DNA of 32,598 nt from Saccoglossus kowalevskii (Eukaryota > Hemichordata > Enteropneusta > Harrimaniidae), in contig NW_003122999.1 in NCBI RefSeq assembly GCF_000003605.2, forward strand, positions 1-32,598. The letters are read 5' to 3'. Position 1 is the first letter of the stretch, and each line of letters opens with the position of its first letter. The position numbers and the translations under genes are program-made. Shown here one piece after another: positions 31,851 through 32,598 of this stretch. The notes beneath the pieces were generated by a model, which was not told the origin of the DNA, ran no database searches, and worked only from the letters and a program-made list of their open reading frames with translations.

Positions 31851-32598
31851 GTGCAAAGTGATTACTAAGTTTGTAGATGTATTGTATGTTTGACTAAGTT
31901 GTTGGTATATAGAAACCCGCAATTGTAAAGTCAAACAAATGAATAAAAGCGAGATGAAAACAGCCTATATTAGCAGAGTATCACATGAGCTGACTGACCA
32001 TAAAAATGATAGAAACAGCATGCAAAGTTGATAAAAGCGTTCAAAACGTTGGTGGAGTTGCATGTATATATAACTTAAGTCATTGGAATGCCAACCCCGC
32101 AGTTAAATTTCGAAAACATTAAGTATATGTCTAGAAAATTCCCGATATGTAAGCAGATTATCGCAACTGCGAACCGAAAATCGAAGACAAACTGCTTACA
32201 AAGTTATGAAAAGCGATTGCAAAGTTTGTAGATTCGTTTGGCAATGTTACATATGATATTATATTGACGGGTTCCATAGTCAAAAGTTCGAAAACGTAAA
32301 TACATATTTCGCACATTGCCGTTAAAGTTGCGTACTATCACTCGGAGCATGTATAGGTCATAGGTCAATTCAAGAAGTTACTTGTACTAAAGCTATTAAG
32401 TTTAAAACAGTTTCAAAAATGAAATAGTCGCTAATTCGTGTATATTTCAAATAACGTAAGCAGTAGTGTGGGTAGCTGAAGAGACAAAGTTTAAAGATAA
32501 ACTCAATCGTGCATGGTTAGTGCTTGCGTGGGAGACTGCCTGAGAAAACACAGCTGGGGATTTTTTTTTGGTTTCATCACATAGATATCAATGATATG
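31851..32598 (+). repeat. Satellite unit 34 (type I, partial, 748 bp)
   Basis: The unit is cut by the window edge just after the hairpin region (GATATCAATGATATG). Early bases show short losses (GATGTATTGTATG, GTTTGACTAAG) and GATTACTAAG spoils the fourth phased motif. The 5S-like segment at 32494-32560 is the most altered in the window. Confidence 0.95.
32494..32560 (+). pseudogene. 5S rRNA-derived segment, most altered copy (unit 34)
   Basis: This last copy has several private changes inside the promoter-like part: AAGATAAAC for AAGTTAAGC, TCGTGC for TCGGGC, AGTGCTTGCGTGGG for AGTTCTTGCATGGG, and an inserted base in GAAAACACAGCTG. It sits in the right-hand type I flank, outside the recently homogenised block. 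The T-run is at 32561-32569. Confidence 0.75.

Larger units (their letters stand above)
1..32598 (+). repeat. Long-monomer satellite array, about 955 bp x 34 units
   Basis: One monomer repeats head to tail through the whole window. The register motif GTGCAAAGTGAT(T/C)AC recurs at 89, 1042, 1997, 2952, 3908, 4849, 5801, 6754, 7712, 8673, 9634, 10594, 11553, 12509, 13465, 14421, 15378, 16334, 17289, 18245, 19207, 20168, 21123, 22085, 23042, 24000, 24957, 25913, 26868, 27824, 28779, 29734, 30690 and 31851. Spacing is 941-962 bp, except 1161 bp where a transposon has inserted. Neighbouring units differ by a few percent at most. Both window edges fall inside a unit, so the true array is longer. 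Each unit carries a 5S rRNA-like segment plus T-run, a helically spaced CAAAGT cluster and a nested inverted repeat. No unit carries a recognisable protein gene. What is seen is the tandem structure; a heterochromatic or centromeric role is not shown by the sequence. Confidence 0.98.
31775..32598 (+). repeat. Right flank: return to type I monomers
   Basis: From about 31775 the sequence carries type I markers again: TCGGTACATAG, CCAGTTAACTTAC, GATTACTAAG, ATTGGAATGCC, GCAACTGCG, TTATGAAAAG, GTAAATACATA, ACTCGGAGC and GTCGCTAATTCG. The junction in unit 33 is ragged, with many one-base deletions. The block continues out of the window. Confidence 0.8.

Noticed and set aside
1-32598. CRISPR array
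   Set aside because: The direct repeats are the whole 955-bp unit without short repeats and unique spacers, and there are no cas genes.
1-32598. LTR retrotransposon or LINE array
   Set aside because: No reverse transcriptase, integrase or gag-like frame, no primer binding site and no TG...CA bounded terminal repeats. The unit repeats directly without internal sequence.
1-32598. A regular higher-order repeat across the block
   Set aside because: Unit pairs match at offsets of 1, 7, 11 and 15 units, but no single offset holds over several successive units. The pattern is patchy conversion rather than a clean higher-order repeat.

Overview
The whole 32.6 kb window is one head-to-tail tandem array of a long, AT-rich satellite monomer. 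The usual length is 955-956 bp and the range is 941-962 bp. There are 34 register points and no flanking unique sequence, so the array runs past both ends. I see no credible protein-coding gene. The small open frames that recur once per monomer on either strand start at GTG or TTG, match no family I know, and persist only because the DNA repeats. The setting is eukaryotic and most likely animal: a homogenised long-monomer satellite, a 5S rRNA-type segment of animal character, and a short TA-flanked inverted-repeat transposon. The transposon's style reminds me of marine invertebrate or mollusc elements, but that is a weak inference.

The main hidden signal is that every monomer carries about 65 bp matching the 3' half of a 5S rRNA gene. 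It lines up without gaps through the internal promoter (box A, intermediate element, box C) and is followed at once by a run of 7-14 T, the form of an RNA polymerase III terminator. The 5' half of 5S is not recognisable. The array is therefore best read as a satellite derived from a 5S rDNA repeat, or as a decayed 5S pseudogene array. Known parallels are the frog PcP190 and fish 5SHindIII satellites. Just downstream of the T-run lie a nested inverted repeat and a second T-run. At the register point there are AAAAGT/CAAAGT motifs spaced 10-11 bp apart. The first half of the monomer also holds decayed sub-repeats of about 160-180 bp.

Layout: positions 1 to about 6560 hold type I monomers (units 1-7). 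From about 6560 to 31775 lies a block of about 26 type II monomers (end of unit 7 to unit 33), including mosaic units 8-12 and 20-25. From about 31775 to the end the sequence is type I again. Type II thus looks like a secondary expansion nested in an older type I array. Shared rare variants and long exact matches between distant units (for example units 8 and 23, 14.4 kb apart) point to gene conversion or unequal exchange. Unit 33 is interrupted by a 207-bp MITE-like element at 31269-31475 with a TA target duplication. Unit boundaries below use an arbitrary register, the first base of GTGCAAAGTGAT or GTGCAAAGTGATC; unit orientation follows the sense strand of the 5S-like segment.
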